Below, piece after piece: positions 62,769 through 64,000 of a stretch of 64,000 bases of DNA; within the stretch, counting starts at the first letter, position 1, and each line of letters opens with the position of its first letter. The notes under the pieces were generated by a model. It saw only the letters and a list, made by a program, of their open reading frames with translations, was not told where the DNA came from and did not search any database. The stretch lies in NCBI GenBank assembly GCA_036898135.1, contig CM072515.1, forward strand, positions 52,010,534-52,074,533, read 5' to 3'. The position numbers were made by a program, and so were the translations under genes. The stretch comes from Oncomelania hupensis (taxonomy: Eukaryota > Mollusca > Gastropoda > Littorinimorpha > Pomatiopsidae).

Positions 62769-64000
62769 TCCTGTACTTCTTTTACCACTGCCTCAAGGTG
62801 TCACGGTGAAAAAAGTCATTTGTGGATGTCAGCTTGCCCCGTGCAACATTTCAGGATTACTTATACGGCCACCTCAACTCCCTCTCCGACATTTCTTTAA
62901 TAAAAACGCTAAAATTGAGGAATAATTGTGTCTAAATACCCCCAAACCCTACACCATTATAATTGTCTTCATTTAATAGCAATTGCCGCTGGCTTCATAA
63001 ACAATGGTATGTTCGATAAAAAGAAAGAAAGGAGGAAGAAATGTGTGTGTGTGCGTGCATGCGTCTGTGTCTGTGTCTGTGCGTCTGTGTGTGTTGTTCA
63101 TGATGATGACTTGTATAGCGCCGTGTCGATCGTTCAAGGCGCTTTTCCCAACAAATTAATTAATTAATTAATTAAAAAATGAAGAACCGAACCCGAAGTT
63201 GGGGGTTTGGCGTGGATGACTTTGTCCAGGAAGTCCAATTAAACAGTTTCCTAATTCTATCACGAGAAGGGACTTTAAAAGCAGCAGTTCTCTGAAGTCG
63301 AGTCCTTTAGCTGAATTGAACAGATATTTTTGCATGCTTTACAAACGCTTGCAAAATAATATGTAACTTGCCTTGATAATCTAAAGAATAGAGTTCCAAA
63401 GAGCGAGTGATTCATAGAAGAAAGTTTGAAGTAAAAATGTTTCAATATATGTGTGTGTGTGGGTGTGGGTGAGTGTGTGTGTGGTGGGAGGGGAGATAAT
63501 GAAGAAAATGGGAAGGGTGCGAATTTCAGAGTTCGATTTTTGAACGTGTCAGAAGGGATGAGCTTGAACACAAGGAGAATGTTGACAGCGTCCACAGTGA
63601 CTCCCCACAGTCCTTGTCAGAACAATTCCGCTCAATATCGTGATCAATAGCCTTAACTCCAAAGTAAATTAGACTTTTTTTGTTCCCAACAAAAATACCC
63701 TCTCCCCACCTTATGGCACAGACAGACAGAGACACAGACACACACTGACAGGCCGACAATGAGTCAGTCAGACAGGCAAGCAGACACACATACACACGCG
63801 CGCGCGTTTCAAGATTATTTTATTTATTTAATCGTTCTTCTATAGCGCTTTTCAAAATTATAATCTAACTGTACACCGCATGAACCCATTCTTCTTCGTC
63901 TTCTTTTTCTTTCTCATTCTTCTTCCTAATTTTGCACGTTCTTCTTCTACTCTTTGCAGTCTGATTATTATGGGGTCAAGCAAAGTGCTGTTGAAAACAC
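62769..64000. other. Unassigned DNA with GT/CA runs and a SINE/LINE tail remnant
   Basis: 63105-63175 (GTATAGCGCC...CAAGGCGCTTTT then (AATT)n) resembles the GCGC-type 3' tails seen elsewhere. (GT)n runs near 63043-63092 and 63451-63482. No gene seen. Confidence 0.45.

Overview
The window is animal nuclear DNA, most probably from a mollusc and likely a gastropod. The evidence is GT-AG introns of 0.5-1.5 kb, very high microsatellite load, many decayed non-LTR retrotransposons, several tRNA-headed SINE families, DNA transposons with terminal inverted repeats, and a spliced glycoside hydrolase family 10 gene of the type known from plant-eating gastropods. Species assignment is inference. No prokaryotic operon, rRNA operon or CRISPR array is visible.

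The one complete gene is a nine-exon, + strand secreted GH10 endo-1,4-beta-xylanase at 24556-32622. Its reconstructed protein is 408 residues, with a signal peptide, both catalytic glutamates (E180, E282) and a C-terminal beta-rich tail. A 52-base second exon (25519-25570) joins signal peptide and catalytic domain in frame. The introns hold pentanucleotide, GA, ATT and CTAT/GATA repeats, a SINE, a TATA-bearing dispersed repeat and a 22-bp tandem repeat that copies the exon 3 splice donor. A second gene is represented by one - strand exon at 43458-43613 resembling the amino-terminal domain of an ionotropic glutamate receptor. A possible terminal exon of an unknown gene lies at 50399-50636 (+).

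The rest is repeats. Region 1-9 kb: CR1-like and RTE-like LINE fragments, one RTE copy having a 5' inversion. Region 9.8-11.3 kb: a DNA transposon with near-perfect ends, containing a SINE and a CTAT array. Region 11.3-24 kb: a repeat rich in TGACCTTG motifs, an RTE tail running into duplicated GATA arrays, an L1-like fragment, a small foldback element, tRNA-derived SINEs, a G-rich minisatellite and an RTE 5' end. Region 32.6-46.4 kb: inverted L1 pieces, a 0.4-kb CT array, SINEs, a 5S-like SINE and a possible unassigned promoter-like region. Region 46.4-47.4 kb: a 1-kb hAT-like element with a broken zinc-finger ORF. Region 48-53.5 kb: SINEs and purine repeats. Region 54.4-55.5 kb: a 1-kb TTAA-flanked element with long inverted arms. 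Region 56.2-58.7 kb: an RTE copy interrupted by a TATA-bearing repeat. Region 58.7-64 kb: a 0.36-kb CT array, nested SINE heads, another TATA-bearing repeat, a second 5S-like SINE and a 23-bp minisatellite.

The mobile families interlock: different elements share core or 3' motifs and are nested in one another, and several microsatellites begin exactly at LINE or SINE tails.
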